Origin: Streptomyces hokutonensis
GTDB taxonomy: Bacteria; Actinomycetota; Actinomycetes; Streptomycetales; Streptomycetaceae
Assembly (NCBI RefSeq): GCF_000376565.1
Contig: NZ_BARG01000021.1
Coordinates: 186,001 to 250,000 of the forward strand
Length of the DNA: 64,000 bases
Direction of reading: 5' to 3'
In this document: piece by piece, positions 24,223-36,099 of the stretch
Layout: each line of letters opens with the position of its first letter
How positions within the stretch are numbered: the first letter of the stretch is position 1
The notes under the pieces: generated by a model
The model's input: the letters and a program-made list of their open reading frames with translations, nothing else
Told to the model about the DNA's origin: nothing
Databases searched by the model: none
Translations under genes and position numbers: made by a program

Positions 24223-25965
24223 CTACGCGCTCGGCGAGGCCGACGGGCTCGGGTCGGCCGAGGCGCTCGGGCTGGGCGAGGAGGTGTCGGTCGCCGCGGC
24301 CACGGTCAGTTCGACCGTGAGGGTCGCGCCGCCCGTGGTGGTGATGCGGAGCAGGAAGGTGCCGGTGGTGTCGTCCGCGTACAGCTTCGGCAGCTTCAGG
24401 AGGCCGTCGGCGTCCGTGGCCAGGCCGGTGAGGGTACGGACGGTCTTGCCGTCGGCGTCCTTGAAGTAGGGGCCCTTGTCGTTCTCGGTGGCGTCGTCGG
24501 CCGCCTTGATGAGGGTCGCGGTGGCCGCGACCTTGTCGGCGACGGCGCCGCCGTAGGTGGCCTTCACCTCGACCTGGTCGGCGAACTCGCCGCCGGGGGT
24601 GCAGGTCAGCGCGGTGGTGCTGGTGCGGGCGAGGGTGTCGGCGACGCGGGGCGTGACGCTCGCCGTGTAGTCGAGAGCGGTGATCGTACGGCCCAGCAGT
24701 GTGGCGCGGACGGTGAAGTCACCGGTGGTCTCGCCGGCCTGCAGGGCCGGGGCGACGGCCACACCGGAGGCGTTGGTGACGGCCTGGGCGACCTTCTCGC
24801 CGCCCGCGAACGTGGCGTCCGTGGTGCCGACGATGGTGAACCGGATCCTGACCTTGGCGACGCCCTTGCCGGCCGAGTCCTGGGCGCGGGTGCTGATCTT
24901 CTTGGTGAACGCGTCGCCCGCCGTAGCGGTGAGCTTCGCCGTGCCCGCGTCCGCCAGCTTGGCCACCGTGTCGGTGGGGGTCGGCGTCGGCGTGGGCGTC
25001 GGGGTCGCCGGCGTGGAAGGACTGGGGCTGGTGGTGTCGCCGGGCTTGCTCGGACTCGGGCTCGGCGTCGAGGTGGCCGGAGTCGAGGTCGAGGGCGAGG
25101 GGTTGGCTCCGGAGCCGTCGTCGCTGCGGCCGGAGGGCAGGGTGCCCGTGCCGTCCGGGACCGAGTGGGTGCCCTTGCGGTAGTACTCCAGCCACGACAG
25201 GACCGTGTTCAGGTAGTCCGTCGAGTTGTTGTAGCTGAGGATCGCGCTGCGCAGGCCCGCGTCGGTCGACAGGTTCCAGTTGTTGCGGCACAGGTAGTGG
25301 CCGGCGGCGAGCGCGGCGTCGTAGACGTTGTTGGGGTCCTTGACCCCGTCGCCGTTGCCGTCACGGCCCGCCCACGCCCAGGTGGACGGGATGAACTGCA
25401 TGGGCCCGACGGCCTGGTCGTACTCGCTGTTGCCGTCGTACTTGCCGTTGTCGGTGTCCCTGATGAGCGCGAAGCCGTTGCCGTCGAGCGCGGGGCCGAG
25501 GATCTTGGAGGTCGTGGTGCCGTTCGCGTCGACCTGGCCGCCGCGCGCCTGGCCCGACTCCACCTTGCCGATGGCGGCGAGGAGTTGCCAGGGCAGATTG
25601 CAGCCCGGCTTGGAGGTGGCGAGTTCGGCCTCGGCCTTCTTGTAGGCGTCGAGGACGGTCGCGGGGATGCCCGCCTCGGCCTCGCCCACCGAGACCGGGG
25701 TCCCTATGGACGGCGACTGGCTGGCGCTCGTGCTGGGGTTCGGGCTGCTCAGCGGCGGGAGGTCCGTGTAGTACGGCGAGTCTCCGGTGGCGCTGCTACC
25801 AGTGGTTCCGTCACTCCCGTCGAGCGCGGACCGGCCGGCGGGGAGCGTTCTGTGGCCGCCGGTCGCCGCCGGAGCCTGGGAAGCGGACAGTGCCGCGACC
25901 GCTGCCGCGGCCACCGCTGTCGTCGCCGCACCCTTGCGCAACCGCCTGCCGAAATGCGCCGTCAT
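24223..25965 (-). CDS. Secreted lytic transglycosylase with SLT domain and Ig-like C-terminal repeats
   Basis: 580 residues. An N-terminal signal (RRLRKGAATTAVAAAAVAALSASQAPA) is followed by a low-complexity linker and the SLT catalytic region (about 110-270): LLAAIGKVESGQARGG contains the catalytic Glu, then AVGPMQFIPSTWAW, GDGVKDPNNVYDAALAAGHYLC and LSYNNSTDYLNTVLSW. A Ser/Pro/Thr linker (about 290-330) leads to two bacterial Ig-like (invasin-type) modules near 340-560, then a Ser/Pro tail. The enzyme cleaves peptidoglycan glycan strands, forming 1,6-anhydro ends. The Ig-like extension probably anchors it in the wall. Confidence 0.9.
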   Translation of the reverse strand: MTAHFGRRLRKGAATTAVAAAAVAALSASQAPAATGGHRTLPAGRSALDGSDGTTGSSATGDSPYYTDLPPLSSPNPSTSASQSPSIGTPVSVGEAEAGIPATVLDAYKKAEAELATSKPGCNLPWQLLAAIGKVESGQARGGQVDANGTTTSKILGPALDGNGFALIRDTDNGKYDGNSEYDQAVGPMQFIPSTWAWAGRDGNGDGVKDPNNVYDAALAAGHYLCRNNWNLSTDAGLRSAILSYNNSTDYLNTVLSWLEYYRKGTHSVPDGTGTLPSGRSDDGSGANPSPSTSTPATSTPSPSPSKPGDTTSPSPSTPATPTPTPTPTPTDTVAKLADAGTAKLTATAGDAFTKKISTRAQDSAGKGVAKVRIRFTIVGTTDATFAGGEKVAQAVTNASGVAVAPALQAGETTGDFTVRATLLGRTITALDYTASVTPRVADTLARTSTTALTCTPGGEFADQVEVKATYGGAVADKVAATATLIKAADDATENDKGPYFKDADGKTVRTLTGLATDADGLLKLPKLYADDTTGTFLLRITTTGGATLTVELTVAAATDTSSPSPSASADPSPSASPSA

Positions 25966-26224
25966 GGAGTGAACCCCTCCCAGGGACGCCCGAGCGCCCG
26001 TCCTTGTCTGTTGCCTCTGCGCCTGTTGTGACGGTCGAGCCGCCCCGCAGGTTGCCCTCGTGGTGGTTATCGGATGGTGTGTACTTGTTCTCCGTCTCCG
26101 CCCGCCCGTGGGCCCCGCGTGGGGGCCCAGGCGACCCTACGACAACTTGCTTTGCACGGGCACCCGTTGGTGACCGTTATTCACCACCTGGCCATATGCC
26201 GATGACTCCTACGGGGAGCCCCTG
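25966..26224. other. Divergent intergenic region upstream of the transglycosylase
   Basis: No gene is seen. There is a GGTGA-N7-TCACC inverted repeat at 26169-26185 and a GC-rich hairpin (GGGCCCCGCGTGGGGGCCC) near 26111. I looked for the c-di-AMP (ydaO) riboswitch often found before cell-wall hydrolases and did not find its conserved blocks. Confidence 0.4.
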
Positions 26225-27079
26225 TTGCCGTTCACTTTGAGTCATGCCGCCGCCGTACTGCCCGCCGTGCGCGGCGACGGCAGGGGCCGCGGCCGGCTGG
26301 TACCGGCGGTGCTGGTGGCGGGCTCCTTCGCCCCCGACATGACCTACTACGCGGCGAGCGCGGTCCCCGGGGCGATGGAGTTCGGGAACGTCACGCACTC
26401 CTTCCCGGGCGTCTTCACGGTCGACGTCCTCATCACCTGGACCGCGGTCGCCCTCTGGCTCCTGCTGCGCGAACCCCTGGTGGCCCTGCTGCCGCGCGCC
26501 CGACAACCGCGAACGGCGACCCTCCTGCGCTGCGGCACGCCACGCGCGCGTGCCACCCCGTCACCGGCCGCGTGGTGGTACGTCTCCGCGGTCGTCGGCG
26601 GCCTGACCCATGTCGTGTGGGACGCGTTCACGCACCACGACCGGTGGGGCGTCCGGCTGTTCCCCGTCCTCGACCGCACGGTGGGCGGCCGACCGCTGTT
26701 CTCGGCTCTCCAGTACGGCAGTTCGGCCGTCGGCGCGCTGCTGATCGCCGCGTTCCTGGTGCGTGCGCTACGACGGGTTCCGGCCACCGCGCCGGTCGGG
26801 GTGCCCGTACTGTCGGTACGGGACCGGTGGGCGGCCGGGGCGGTGATCGGTGGCTGCGCACTGATGGCGGCGGTGGAACGGGCCTCGCACTGGTGGGCGT
26901 ACTGGGGGTCGACGGCGAGCGCCTGGGACCTGATCCCGACCCTGTGCTTCGGGGCGGGGGCCGGGCTGGTCCTGGGCGTGCTGCTGTACGCCGTGGGCGT
27001 CCGTGTGTGGCGCCCGGCGACCTCCGGGGTACCCGACGGGGTCAGCGCGGAGCGGAGCCGTCCGGCGGGGTCGCGATGA
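26225..27079 (+). CDS. DUF4184 family membrane protein
   Basis: 284 residues from TTG 26225 with GGGGAG upstream. The start MPFTLSHAAAVLP and the SFAPDMTYYA motif are the DUF4184 hallmark. Further family marks are VGGLTHVVWDAFTHHDRWGVR and about five hydrophobic segments, the last GAGAGLVLGVLLYAVGVRVW. The conserved His/Asp residues recall metal-dependent membrane hydrolases of the YdjM/YfhO-like kind, but no activity is established. The 3' end overlaps the next minus-strand gene by 38 bp. Confidence 0.88.
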   Translation: MPFTLSHAAAVLPAVRGDGRGRGRLVPAVLVAGSFAPDMTYYAASAVPGAMEFGNVTHSFPGVFTVDVLITWTAVALWLLLREPLVALLPRARQPRTATLLRCGTPRARATPSPAAWWYVSAVVGGLTHVVWDAFTHHDRWGVRLFPVLDRTVGGRPLFSALQYGSSAVGALLIAAFLVRALRRVPATAPVGVPVLSVRDRWAAGAVIGGCALMAAVERASHWWAYWGSTASAWDLIPTLCFGAGAGLVLGVLLYAVGVRVWRPATSGVPDGVSAERSRPAGSR

Positions 27080-27449
27080 ACACCGTCATGGTGTGCACGG
27101 AGCGTGACCTCGGGAGCAGGGTGAGCACGAGGTCCAGGTAGCCGCGGCCCAGCTCGGCCCAGAGCCGCCACACGGGGGTGCCGGTGGGGGTGGTGGCCGG
27201 CCCCTGCGGGTGTCTGGCCTGCTCTCGGGGGTCCACGGCCGTGTCGTCCCGGGACGTGAGGCGGTGCCGGAGTCCTGCGGCCGTGTGCCGGACGGCCATG
27301 GCGAGGTCGGCGGGGATGCGGGCGGTGCTTGCGCCGGCGGCGAGGGCCGGGACCGGCGGGCGGGGCGTGACCTGGGCGGCAGCGGCGCCCGCTGCCTGTA
27401 TCCGGGTCCGCGCCCGGCCCGACCGGCGATGGAGCATGCGTATACCCAT
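27042..27449 (-). CDS. Conserved Streptomyces hypothetical protein
   Basis: 135 residues from ATG 27449 (AAGGA eight bases upstream); the longer open frame to 27671 has no good start. The N-terminus MGIRMLHRRSGRARTR is basic. It is followed by an alanine-rich stretch with PALAAGASTARIPADLA, and the C-terminus VWRLWAELGRGYLDLVLTLLPR...TVFIAT is probably helical. The pattern recurs in Streptomyces genomes near polA, but no function is known to me. Coding bias is normal. It overlaps the DUF4184 gene tail to tail. Confidence 0.6.
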   Translation of the reverse strand: MGIRMLHRRSGRARTRIQAAGAAAAQVTPRPPVPALAAGASTARIPADLAMAVRHTAAGLRHRLTSRDDTAVDPREQARHPQGPATTPTGTPVWRLWAELGRGYLDLVLTLLPRSRSVHTMTVFIATPPDGSAPR

Positions 27450-27677
27450 GCCCGCATCCTTACGGTCACCGGGCGCGGGGGGCGCCTCCGCGGGGGCCAC
27501 GCGGGTGACGGGCCCTCCGGGGGTTGGGCGGGGGTCGTGCGGGGAGTTTCTGTTGCCGGGGAGGGGTGAGGTGGGTTCGGCACCGCCGAGATGCACCGTG
27601 GTGGGTGCGCTCCGTTGCGGCGGAGAGTCGAGGCAACCTCGGTCGAAAGGCTCGCCCCTCCGCCGCACCACCGCCGG

Positions 27678-30404
27678 CTAGTGCGCCGCCGACTCCCAGT
27701 CCGGGCCCACACCCACCGAGACGTCGAGCGGCGCCCGGAGATGCACCGCGCCCGCCATCTCGTGGCGGACCAGTTCCTCCGTGGCCGCTCGTTCGCCGGG
27801 GGCGATCTCCAGGACGATTTCGTCGTGGACCTGGAGGAGCATGCGGGACTTGAGGCCGGCCTCGCGCAGGGCGGTGTCGACCTTGAGCATGGCCATCTTG
27901 ACGATGTCCGCCGCGGTGCCCTGGATCGGCGCGTTGAGCGCCATGCGCTCGGCGGCCTCGCGGCGTTGACGGTTGTCGCTGTTGAGGTCGGGGAGGTAGC
28001 GGCGGCGCCCGAAGAGGGTTGCCGTGTAGCCCGTGGCGCGTGCCTCGTCGACCGCGCGGCGCAGATAGTCCCGTACGCCGCCGAAGCGCTCGAAGTAGGT
28101 GTCCATCAGGACCCGTGCCTCGCCCGCGTCGATGTTCAGCTGCTGGGAGAGGCCGAAGGCGGAGAGCCCGTAGGCGAGGCCGTACGACATCGCCTTGATC
28201 TTGCGGCGCATCTCCGCGTCGACCTTGGAGCCCTCGACGGAGAACACCTGGGAGGCGACCGTGGTGTGCAGGTCCTCGCCTGAGGTGAACGCCTCCAACA
28301 GGCCCTCGTCCTCGGAGAGATGGGCCATCACACGGAGTTCGATCTGACTGTAGTCCGCGGTCATGAGGGACTCGAAGCCCTCACCGACCACGAAGCCCCT
28401 GCGGATCGCCCTGCCCTCGTCCGTGCGGACCGGGATGTTCTGCAGGTTCGGGTCCGTCGACGACAGACGTCCCGTCGCGGCGACGGTCTGGTTGAACGTG
28501 GTGTGGATACGGCCGTCCGTCGCGATCGTCTTGATCAGGCCCTCGACGGTGACGCGCAGCTTCGCCTGTTCGCGGTGGCGGAGCATGATGACCGGCAGTT
28601 CGTTCTCGGTCTGGTTGGCGAGCCAGGCCAGGGCGTCGGCGTCGGTGGTGTAGCCGGTCTTCGTCTTCTTGGTCTTGGGCAGGCCGAGTTCGCCGAAGAG
28701 GACTTCCTGGAGCTGCTTGGGCGAGCCGAGGTTGAACTCGTGTCCGGCCGCCGCGTGCGCCTCCTTCACCGCCTGCTGGACGGCACCGGCGAACATCTGC
28801 TCCATGGCTTCGAGGTGGGCCTTGTCGGCCGCGATGCCGTACCGCTCCAGGCGGGCCAGCAGGATCGAGGTGGGCAGCTCCATGTCCCGCAGGAGGTCCG
28901 CCGCGCCGACCTCCTGGAGGCGCTCCCCGAAGGCGTCTCCCAGGTCGAGGATCGCGCGGGCCTGCACCATCAGGGCGTCCGCCTCGGCGCCGTCGTCCGC
29001 GCCGAAGGCCAGCTGGCCGTCGGCCGTGGCGGCGGGGGCCAGCTCGCGGCCGAGGTACTCCAGGGACAGCGCGTCCAGGTCGAAGGAGCGGCGGCCGGGC
29101 TTGACGAGGTAGGCGGCGAGCGCGGTGTCCATGGTGATGCCGTTGATGGTCCAGCCGTGCTCGGCGAAGACCCGCATCGCGCCCTTGGCGTTGTGGAACA
29201 CCTTGGGGCGGTCTGCGTCGGCCAGCCAGGCCGCGAACGCGTTCTCGTCGCTCTCGTCCAGCTCGGCCGGGTCGAACCAGGCGGCCGCTCCGCCCGCGGT
29301 GGCGAGCGCGACCTCGGTCACCGAACCCGAGCCGAGCGCCCAGGTGTCGACGGTGGCGACGCCGAGGGGCTCGGTGCCGTAGTCGGCGAGCCAGCCGGGC
29401 AGTTCGCCGGTGGCGAGGACCGAGCCGTCGACCGCGACACCGCTCTCGGCGGGCGGGGTCGCGTCGGCCTCCTCTGCGCCCGGGTCGACGGCCAGCAGGC
29501 GCTCGCGCAGCGAGGGGTTGCGGATCTCCAGGGTGTCGAGAACCATCGCGACGGCCGTGCGGTCGTACGGAGCGCGCTCCAGATCGACGACCGTCTTGGG
29601 CAGCTCGACGTCCTTGACCATCTCGGTCAGGCGGCGGTTGAGCTTGACCGCGTCCAGGTGGTCGCGGAGGTTCTGCCCGGCCTTGCCCTTGACCTCGTCG
29701 ACGCGCTCGACCAGGTCGGCGAACGAACCGAACTGGTTGATCCACTTCGCGGCGGTCTTCTCGCCGACACCGGGGATGCCGGGGAGGTTGTCGGACGGGT
29801 CGCCGCGCAGGGCCGCGAAGTCGGGGTACTGGGCGGGCGTCAACCCGTACTTCTCGACGACCTTCTCCGGAGTGAACCGGGTCAGCTCGGAGACGCCCTT
29901 CGTCGGGTACAGCACCGTGGTGTGGTCGGACACCAGCTGGAAGGAGTCCCGGTCTCCGGTGACGATCAGCACGTCGAAGCCCTCGGCCTCGGCCTGGGTG
30001 GCGAGCGTGGCGATGACGTCGTCGGCCTCGAAGCCGTCGACCGCGAACCGGGAGACGTGCATCGCGTCGAGCAGCTCGCCGATCAGCTCGACCTGGCCCT
30101 TGAACTCGTCCGGGGTCTTGGAGCGGTTCGCCTTGTACTCGGTGAACTCCTCGGAGCGCCAGGTCTTGCGGGACACGTCGAAGGCCACCGCGAAGTGCGT
30201 GGGCGCCTCGTCGCGCAGGGTGTTGGCCAGCATCGACGCGAAGCCGTAGATCGCGTTCGTCGGCTGGCCCGTCGCGGTCGTGAAGTTCTCCGCGGGCAGC
30301 GCGAAGAACGCGCGGTAGGCCAGCGAGTGCCCGTCCATCAGCATCAGCCGTGGACGGTCTCCGCCGGAGGTCTTGTCGGTCTTCTTCGATGCTGTCTCTG
30401 CCAC
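27678..30404 (-). CDS. polA: DNA polymerase I
   Basis: 908 residues from GTG 30404. The N-terminal 5'-3' exonuclease (about 15-310) has LMLMDGHSLAYRAFFALP, GFEADDVIATLA and GDPSDNLPGIPGVGEKTA. The middle domain has the 3'-5' exonuclease fold but without the usual D-x-E proofreading residues (it reads ATVDTWALGSG), as known for actinobacterial PolA. The polymerase domain has motif A MTADYSQIELRV, motif B RRKIKAMSYGLAYGLSAFG and motif C LQVHDEIVLE. It fills gaps in repair and removes Okazaki primers. The gene stands apart, with a 528-bp upstream gap. Confidence 0.97.
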   Translation of the reverse strand: MAETASKKTDKTSGGDRPRLMLMDGHSLAYRAFFALPAENFTTATGQPTNAIYGFASMLANTLRDEAPTHFAVAFDVSRKTWRSEEFTEYKANRSKTPDEFKGQVELIGELLDAMHVSRFAVDGFEADDVIATLATQAEAEGFDVLIVTGDRDSFQLVSDHTTVLYPTKGVSELTRFTPEKVVEKYGLTPAQYPDFAALRGDPSDNLPGIPGVGEKTAAKWINQFGSFADLVERVDEVKGKAGQNLRDHLDAVKLNRRLTEMVKDVELPKTVVDLERAPYDRTAVAMVLDTLEIRNPSLRERLLAVDPGAEEADATPPAESGVAVDGSVLATGELPGWLADYGTEPLGVATVDTWALGSGSVTEVALATAGGAAAWFDPAELDESDENAFAAWLADADRPKVFHNAKGAMRVFAEHGWTINGITMDTALAAYLVKPGRRSFDLDALSLEYLGRELAPAATADGQLAFGADDGAEADALMVQARAILDLGDAFGERLQEVGAADLLRDMELPTSILLARLERYGIAADKAHLEAMEQMFAGAVQQAVKEAHAAAGHEFNLGSPKQLQEVLFGELGLPKTKKTKTGYTTDADALAWLANQTENELPVIMLRHREQAKLRVTVEGLIKTIATDGRIHTTFNQTVAATGRLSSTDPNLQNIPVRTDEGRAIRRGFVVGEGFESLMTADYSQIELRVMAHLSEDEGLLEAFTSGEDLHTTVASQVFSVEGSKVDAEMRRKIKAMSYGLAYGLSAFGLSQQLNIDAGEARVLMDTYFERFGGVRDYLRRAVDEARATGYTATLFGRRRYLPDLNSDNRQRREAAERMALNAPIQGTAADIVKMAMLKVDTALREAGLKSRMLLQVHDEIVLEIAPGERAATEELVRHEMAGAVHLRAPLDVSVGVGPDWESAAH

Positions 30405-30932
30405 GACCCCGATCCTGCCACGCCCCACTGACAGTCGGGGTCACGGTCGCCGCGTCGGAGGCCGTGGCCGAGATGAACCAAGGTCGGGCGAGGGGCATGG
30501 GAGAGACGGCGGGAGTCGCCGCCGCGGCAGCGCAAGCGGCGGACGATCCGGCGCCGCCCGCGGGCGGAGACCGCGGTGACGGAGAAAGCCCGCGCAGGGC
30601 GCGGGCAGTGTGGCCCGTCGCATCGCGGCGACGGTGCACGGGAATCGGTCCCCGTGGCCGCGCGGAAGGCCACGCACGCGTGCGAGGTCACCATCGCCGC
30701 GGGAGACCCGGACGAACGCTCCCCAGCCCACCACCTGGCGGATCGGACCGACCGCCGCCACCCGCCGCAGCGAGGAAGCCGCAGCGAGGAACCGGACAAG
30801 CCCACCCCGCCCCACACCTCGCCCCGCACACAGGCCGAAACCATTGAGCCCACGAACCGACCTCGGCGTTGTCACTGCCGCGTGCGAGGATCGGAGATGT
30901 AGTGCACACGTGCCAGCGAAGGAGGGCCCGCG
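30405..30932. other. 528-bp gap between polA and the molybdopterin oxidoreductase gene
   Basis: Several frames are open but I accept no gene. The longest (30576-30902, plus) lacks a ribosome site and has a composition unlike a folded protein. The region must contain the upstream signals of polA (minus) and of the oxidoreductase (plus). No clear promoter or hairpin stood out. Confidence 0.5.
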
Positions 30933-33212
<2,280 letters not shown>

Positions 33213-33263
33213 GCGTTTGCTCAGTAGCCGTAACAGTGATCACGACGAACGGAGTCGGGCCCC

Positions 33264-33752
33264 ATGGGCGAGCAGCAGCAGGTGCAGTTCCCGCAAGAGG
33301 TCGTCGACGAGTACGCCGCGCTCGGCGTCGACCTGCCCGCACTCTTCTCCGCCGGATACCTGGGCTCGCGCATGGGGCTGGAGATCCTGGAGGCGTCCGC
33401 CGAGCGTGTCGTCGGGACGCTGCCGGTCGAAGGGAACACCCAGCCGTACGGGCTGCTGCACGGCGGCGCGTCCGCCGTGCTCGCCGAGACCCTCGGCTCC
33501 ATCGGCTCGATGCTGCACGGCGGCAGCTCGAAGATAGCCGTCGGCGTCGACCTGAACTGCACCCACCACCGCGGCGCCCGCTCCGGCCTGGTCACCGGCG
33601 TGGCCACCCCCCTGCACCGGGGCCGCTCGACGGCGACGTACGAGATCGTGATCAGTGACGAGGAGGGGCGACGGGTGTGCAGCGCGCGGCTGACCTGTCT
33701 GCTGCGGGACCTGAACCCGGGCGACGCGATCCCCGAGCGCGCCGCGATCTGA
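33264..33752 (+). CDS. PaaI-family hotdog-fold thioesterase
   Basis: 162 residues. The hotdog core is clear: LGIDxxEA-like LGSRMGLEILEASAERVVGTLPV, then QPYGLLHGGASAVLAETLGSIG with the HGG motif and the catalytic acidic residue, VGVDLNCTHHRG and a final strand region VCSARLTCLL. PaaI-type enzymes hydrolyse acyl-CoA thioesters, for example hydroxyphenylacetyl-CoA. In Actinobacteria many act on unknown CoA esters. It follows the molybdopterin enzyme by 51 bp in the same direction and may be cotranscribed. Confidence 0.9.
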   Translation: MGEQQQVQFPQEVVDEYAALGVDLPALFSAGYLGSRMGLEILEASAERVVGTLPVEGNTQPYGLLHGGASAVLAETLGSIGSMLHGGSSKIAVGVDLNCTHHRGARSGLVTGVATPLHRGRSTATYEIVISDEEGRRVCSARLTCLLRDLNPGDAIPERAAI

Positions 33753-33856
33753 CCACCCGCGGTCCATCGGTCCGGCGGCCGATCCGGACGGTGGGCCGAA
33801 CCCCGTCTTCCGCACCCCCGTCCACTCCCCTACCGTTTTCCCATGAGGCTGCCGGC

Positions 33857-34528
33857 ATGAGCGGTATCGGGCCCGTCGAATCCGTCGACTCGCCGGAGGC
33901 GAACGGGAGTTACGAAGTCATCGGCGGCGATCCGCCCCATCTGACGGACCGTTGGCACACCCTGTCGCCGCGCACCCGCAGAGCCGCGCTCGCAGCGGGC
34001 GCGGTCGCCGCCCTGGGCGTCGGAGCCGTCCTCCTGCCGCCCGTCCACACCTCCCGGCAGAGCGACCCGCAACCACCCACTCCATGGCCCGCGAACATCA
34101 CCGAGTGGCGCTATGTCGGACTCGCCCAGACCACCGACTCCCCCACCACGACCGGTTTCTTCCGCTTCGCGGTCACCGTGGACAGCGGACCCCCCGTCAC
34201 CCTGCGCGTCACCGGCGCCGCCTTCGACGGACTCACCGCCGAGGCCGTCCCGGAACCGTCCTTCACCGTGCACACCGGAGCGACCCGCCGCGTCACCGTG
34301 GAGATTTCGGTTTCCGACTGTTCGGGACTGCCCCTGAATGCGGACCTCGCCTTTCTGGACGTAACGCTGCGTAACACGCGCGCAATACAACGCCACAGTT
34401 TCATCTTCGGCGCCTCCTACTCCAAGGACCTTTCCCAGCTCCTCCACAGGGCCTGCAGTACGACAAACGCCAGGCCAGGCCCACGGCCAAGCGGAAGTGC
34501 AGGTTCTCAAAATGTGGACCTCGGCTGA
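33857..34528 (+). CDS. Membrane-anchored extracytoplasmic protein of unknown function
   Basis: 223 residues from ATG 33857 (GAGG upstream). After a 45-residue cytoplasmic part a single hydrophobic helix RRAALAAGAVAALGVGAVLLPP (about 48-70) is followed by an outside domain rich in beta-type strands: EWRYVGLAQTTDSPTTTGFFRFAVTV, VTLRVTGAAFDGLTAEAVP, RRVTVEISVSDCSGLPLN. The sequence RSAxx near the helix and the isolated RR may mimic a Tat signal, but I read it as a membrane anchor. This is a Streptomyces-type hypothetical protein with no identified relatives by eye. Confidence 0.7.
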   Translation: MSGIGPVESVDSPEANGSYEVIGGDPPHLTDRWHTLSPRTRRAALAAGAVAALGVGAVLLPPVHTSRQSDPQPPTPWPANITEWRYVGLAQTTDSPTTTGFFRFAVTVDSGPPVTLRVTGAAFDGLTAEAVPEPSFTVHTGATRRVTVEISVSDCSGLPLNADLAFLDVTLRNTRAIQRHSFIFGASYSKDLSQLLHRACSTTNARPGPRPSGSAGSQNVDLG

Positions 34529-34736
34529 ATTCCGCCAAACCGGCTGAGACCCACCTTCCGCGAAGCCCTCCAACCGGCACGTCATAACAAGAAAGTCACA
34601 AGCCAGCGCACGACGATGCCCATGCCTACAGACCGGGCTTAGAGTCACGGCCAGTCACCGCTCCATCGGGAGTTCGGTACCAGCGCAGCACCCTCCGCCC
34701 CCACCCGGGCGACTGTGCCTGCGGAAAGGACAGATT

Positions 34737-35969
34737 GTGCGACAGCGTTCTCTGGTGATTCTTACCTCCGTACTCACCACCGGAGCTCTGACCCTCACCG
34801 CCTGCGGCTCCCGGGACAGCGGCAGCAAGAGTGACAGTGGGTCCACCACCCTGACCATCGGCGTCGACGCTCCCCTGTCCGGTGAGAACTCCACCACCGG
34901 CCTCGGCATCCAGTACGGCGTCCAGATCGCCATCGACGACGCCAACAAGAACAACTGGGTCCCGGGCGTCAAGTTCAAGATCAAGGCCCTGGACGACAAG
35001 GCGCAGCCCGCCACCGGCCAGTCCAACGCCACCGCCTTCACCGGCGACAGCAACGTCGTCGGCGCGGTCGGCCCGCTGAACTCCGGCGTCGCCCAGTCGA
35101 TGCAGCAGGTGTTCGCCTCGGCCAACATGGTCGAGATCTCCCCGTCGAACACCAACCCGGCCCTGACCCAGGGCAAGGACTGGGCCACCACCAAGACGCG
35201 GCCGTACAAGACGTACTTCCGCACCGCCACCACCGACGCCCTCCAGGGTGCGTTCGCCGCCGACTACGCGTACAACGGCCTCAAGAAGAAGAAGGCCTTC
35301 GTCGTCGACGACAAGCAGACCTACGGCGCCGGCCTGGCCGGGATCTTCAACAGCGCCTTCAAGAAGCTCGGCGGCTCCATCGCGGGCACCGACCACGTCA
35401 ACACCGGCGACACCGACTTCAGCTCGCTCGTCACCAAGATCAAGAACTCCGGCGCCGACCTGCTCTACTACGGCGGCCAGTACGACGAGTCGGAGAAGAT
35501 CACCAAGCAGCTCAAGGGCGCCGGCGTCAAGATCCCGCTGTTCGGCGGTGACGGCATGTTCGCCACCACCTACATCCAGACCGCCGGCAAGGCCGCCGAG
35601 GGCGACCTCGCCACCTCCGTCGGCGTCCCCGCCGACACCCTGCCCGCCGCCAAGCAGTTCATCGCGACCTACAAGGCCAAGGGCTACAAGGGTGACTACG
35701 GCGCCTACGGTGCCTACGCCTACGACGCCGCCACCGCCATCATCAAGGCAGTGAAGGCCGTCAAGGACGCCAACGGCGACAAGCTCCCCGCCAGCAGCGA
35801 CCTCCGCTCCAAGGTCGTCGACGCCGTCCAGAAGTCCGACTTCGAGGGCATCTCCGGCAAGGTCGCCTTCGACCAGTACGGCGACACCACCAACAAGCAG
35901 CTCACCGTCTACCAGGTCACCAACGGCGCCTGGAAGGCCGTGAAGACCGGCACCTTCAACGGCAGCTGA
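34737..35969 (+). CDS. livK: Branched-chain amino-acid ABC transporter substrate-binding lipoprotein
   Basis: 410 residues from GTG 34737 (GGAAAGGA upstream). A lipoprotein signal peptide ends in the lipobox LTAC with an acceptor Cys near residue 22. The periplasmic-binding-protein type I body includes LTIGVDAPLSGENSTTGLGIQYGVQIAIDDAN, VVGAVGPLNSGVAQSMQQVF and TYGAGLAGIFNSAFKKLGG, the Leu/Ile/Val-binding pattern. It captures branched-chain or related amino acids outside the membrane and hands them to the LivHM channel. It is first in the livKHMGF operon; a 130-bp gap to livH is normal for the highly expressed binding protein. Confidence 0.94.
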   Translation: MRQRSLVILTSVLTTGALTLTACGSRDSGSKSDSGSTTLTIGVDAPLSGENSTTGLGIQYGVQIAIDDANKNNWVPGVKFKIKALDDKAQPATGQSNATAFTGDSNVVGAVGPLNSGVAQSMQQVFASANMVEISPSNTNPALTQGKDWATTKTRPYKTYFRTATTDALQGAFAADYAYNGLKKKKAFVVDDKQTYGAGLAGIFNSAFKKLGGSIAGTDHVNTGDTDFSSLVTKIKNSGADLLYYGGQYDESEKITKQLKGAGVKIPLFGGDGMFATTYIQTAGKAAEGDLATSVGVPADTLPAAKQFIATYKAKGYKGDYGAYGAYAYDAATAIIKAVKAVKDANGDKLPASSDLRSKVVDAVQKSDFEGISGKVAFDQYGDTTNKQLTVYQVTNGAWKAVKTGTFNGS

Positions 35970-36099
35970 CCTCAGCTCCAGCACCACCGCACCACGGGCC
36001 GCGCGGAAGGAGGATCCCGACCGCGCGGCCCGTTGTCACACCCCCACCCCCAGGCACGCGATCTGTGCACACGACCCCAGCGACAATGGAGGCCACGCG

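Noticed and set aside
26169..26185. GGTGA-N7-TCACC inverted repeat as a regulator site
   Set aside because: Short and imperfect in a GC-rich gap; no matching regulator, so not called as an operator.
25966..26224. c-di-AMP (ydaO) riboswitch before the lytic transglycosylase
   Set aside because: The conserved sequence blocks of that riboswitch are not present in the leader.
30576..30902. Possible small gene in the polA upstream gap
   Set aside because: No ribosome site, low-complexity charged composition, and competing frames are equally open.
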